Below are positions 6,314-7,412 of a stretch of 7,412 bases of DNA, piece by piece. The stretch covers positions 1-7,412 of the forward strand of contig JAAHIC010000206.1 in assembly GCA_010671965.1 (NCBI GenBank), read 5' to 3'. Positions within the stretch are counted from its first letter, which is position 1. Each line of letters starts with the position of its first letter. This stretch comes from Leptolyngbya sp. SIO4C5. Its GTDB lineage: Bacteria; Cyanobacteriota; Cyanobacteriia; Phormidesmidales; Phormidesmidaceae. The position numbers and the translations under genes are program-made. The notes below the pieces were generated by a model that was not told where the DNA came from, ran no database searches, and saw only the letters and a list, made by a program, of their open reading frames with translations.

Positions 6314-7066
6314 ATGGCTAACAAATGTCCTCTCTGTGAGGGCCACATAGTCATAAAACAATTGAGAGTTATGAACTTCATGCAGTTTGCTTTTGTAGCC
6401 AGCCTTCCGTTAGCAGTTTTGGGCATTGGCTCGGCTACAGCTCAAGCAGCAGAAATAAGCTTTGGGTTTGAGCTGATACCGACGATTGACGGCGGTAGGG
6501 GGCAAGGTATTCTAACCTTTGATGATCAGATCTTTTTAGAGGGAGATTTAGAAAAGATTCCCTTAACTGATCTATCTGAGGCCAGCTTCTCTTTTAGCTT
6601 TGCACAAGAGGGTTTGTATGAGACTTTTTTGCTCACTGAAAACGATCTGACGCATGTTCCTCAGTTCAGCTTTTCCCAGCAGCGCCTAGACGCTATTTTC
6701 TTTGAGGCAGAACAAACGCTACCAGTTGACATAACAAGGGTTGAAGAAGACATAAGTGACGGCTTCACCAGCATTGTGACGAGCACAATCTTTGGCAACG
6801 AAACTCTGCTGCTTTCTGTAGACGGAACGACCTGGAGCGCCACCAGCTTTGAAGCAACTACACAGGCATTTGACAGCATCATATTTGACAGCGATGGCAA
6901 TATTGTTTCTGAATTTTCTACCAGTTCTTCCAATCAATTTTCTTTGCCTGTAGGGATTGGTGAAGTTCAAATTTCGGAGCCGACCGCTGTTCCAGAGCCC
7001 ACTATGCTCTTGGGCAGTATGGTAGCCTTGGCGCTAGGTAGCTTACTCAAGCGATCGAAAGATTAA
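6314..7066 (+). CDS. secreted PEP-CTERM sorting-signal protein of unknown function
   Basis: Up to 250 residues. The C-terminus is a textbook PEP-CTERM signal: VPEP (227-230), a hydrophobic helix MLLGSMVALALGSLL, then basic KRSK. Such proteins are exported, then cleaved and anchored or released by an exosortase (cyanoexosortase in this phylum), and usually act at the cell surface. A signal peptide core FAFVASLPLAVLGIG ends at ATAQAA, with cleavage likely before EISF. The mature part is rich in acidic and Ser/Thr residues, beta-prone and cysteine-free, and I recognise no enzyme motif. The start is uncertain: the ATG at 6314 adds an odd leader MANKCPLCEGH before the signal peptide. The ATG at 6371, preceded by GAGAG at 6364-6368, would start directly at the signal peptide but leave it without a positive charge. 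The gene has no HIP1 site and looks A/T-richer than its neighbours, as expected for fast-evolving surface proteins. Confidence 0.85.
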   Translation: MANKCPLCEGHIVIKQLRVMNFMQFAFVASLPLAVLGIGSATAQAAEISFGFELIPTIDGGRGQGILTFDDQIFLEGDLEKIPLTDLSEASFSFSFAQEGLYETFLLTENDLTHVPQFSFSQQRLDAIFFEAEQTLPVDITRVEEDISDGFTSIVTSTIFGNETLLLSVDGTTWSATSFEATTQAFDSIIFDSDGNIVSEFSTSSSNQFSLPVGIGEVQISEPTAVPEPTMLLGSMVALALGSLLKRSKD

Positions 7067-7088
7067 GCTTTACCCAATAGGCTGCCGC

Positions 7089-7412
7089 TCAGCCGCCAAT
7101 CTGCGACATCGTGCGGCTGTAGCTGCCTGCTGTGCCTGATTCGCGCTGTTTATAGTTGATCTCAGGTTTGATTTCAACCAGCTGAGCCACCCGATCGCGG
7201 ATCTCGGTCAAGTCTACGCCTGCTCGCAGCAGCGATCGCAAATTGACCTGGCCGATTTCGTTCAGCAGACAGGGTCGCAGCCAGCCATCGGCTGACAGCC
7301 GCATCCGGTTGCAGCGATCGCAGAAACACTCTGACATTTGACTGATAAATCCCAGCGTTCCCTTCGCGCCTGGAATTTGAAAGACATCCGCCGGCCCGTT
7401 GCCCCGCACCGA
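7089..7412 (-). CDS. moaA: GTP 3',8-cyclase MoaA, C-terminal part (5' end outside window)
   Basis: The minus-strand frame is open to the right edge, giving the last 107 residues of MoaA; the upstream frame reads [10 protein letters not shown], so the GTG there is internal, not a start. MoaA is the radical-SAM enzyme that turns GTP into 3',8-cyclo-dihydro-GTP, the first step of molybdenum cofactor synthesis. The fragment carries the second [4Fe-4S] cluster motif [20 protein letters not shown], whose three cysteines (CxxC plus C) bind the cluster that holds [19 protein letters not shown] is the usual preceding segment. It ends in the conserved double glycine (MSQIGG), a tail known to be important for activity. 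The N-terminal CxxxCxxC lies outside the window. The gene converges on the PEP-CTERM gene with 22 bases between stops and no clear terminator. Confidence 0.95.
   Translation of the reverse strand, partial: SVRGNGPADVFQIPGAKGTLGFISQMSECFCDRCNRMRLSADGWLRPCLLNEIGQVNLRSLLRAGVDLTEIRDRVAQLVEIKPEINYKQRESGTAGSYSRTMSQIGG

Noticed and set aside
7080..7094. GGCTG/CAGCC hairpin between the PEP-CTERM gene and moaA as a terminator
   Set aside because: The stem has only 5 pairs and no T-run follows on either strand.

Overview
This is a chromosomal segment from a cyanobacterium. The octamer GCGATCGC (HIP1) occurs 17 times in 7.4 kb, where about 0.1 would be expected by chance. The S4 protein is of the cyanobacterial/plastid type, and one gene encodes a PEP-CTERM protein of the kind common in large-genome cyanobacteria. 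No mobile element, CRISPR array, tRNA or rRNA was seen, and no gene-free stretch exceeds 300 bases.

Layout. At the left edge (3-146, +) is the C-terminal end of a membrane protein, probably a site-2-protease-type M50 peptidase. It overlaps by 4 bases (ATGA) a class I SAM-dependent methyltransferase (143-937, +). After a 179-base gap comes a 751-residue protein with the domain order of PEP synthase (1117-3372, +). Its PEP-handling half looks intact and its ATP-handling half looks eroded. Close behind on the same strand is a lipoprotein-type TRAP substrate-binding protein of the TakP (2-oxo acid) type (3476-4597, +), with no membrane subunits in the window. rpsD (4657-5265, +) follows with its own -10 box and two candidate terminators. 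The stronger terminator lies inside the 3' end of a convergent second methyltransferase (5367-6215, -). A 98-base divergent intergenic region with a 33-base-spaced direct repeat separates that gene from a secreted PEP-CTERM protein (6314-7066, +). At the right edge is the C-terminal part of moaA (7089-7412, -), which runs off the window.

How the parts relate. Most of this is housekeeping or ordinary accessory content, and I do not see a clear multi-gene new system. The most interesting pair is the PEP-synthase-like protein and the adjacent TakP-like binding protein. One is built around PEP/pyruvate chemistry and the other is predicted to bind 2-oxo acids such as pyruvate, so a functional link is possible but unproven. 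The two methyltransferases are not close copies of each other, and their substrates cannot be read from sequence.
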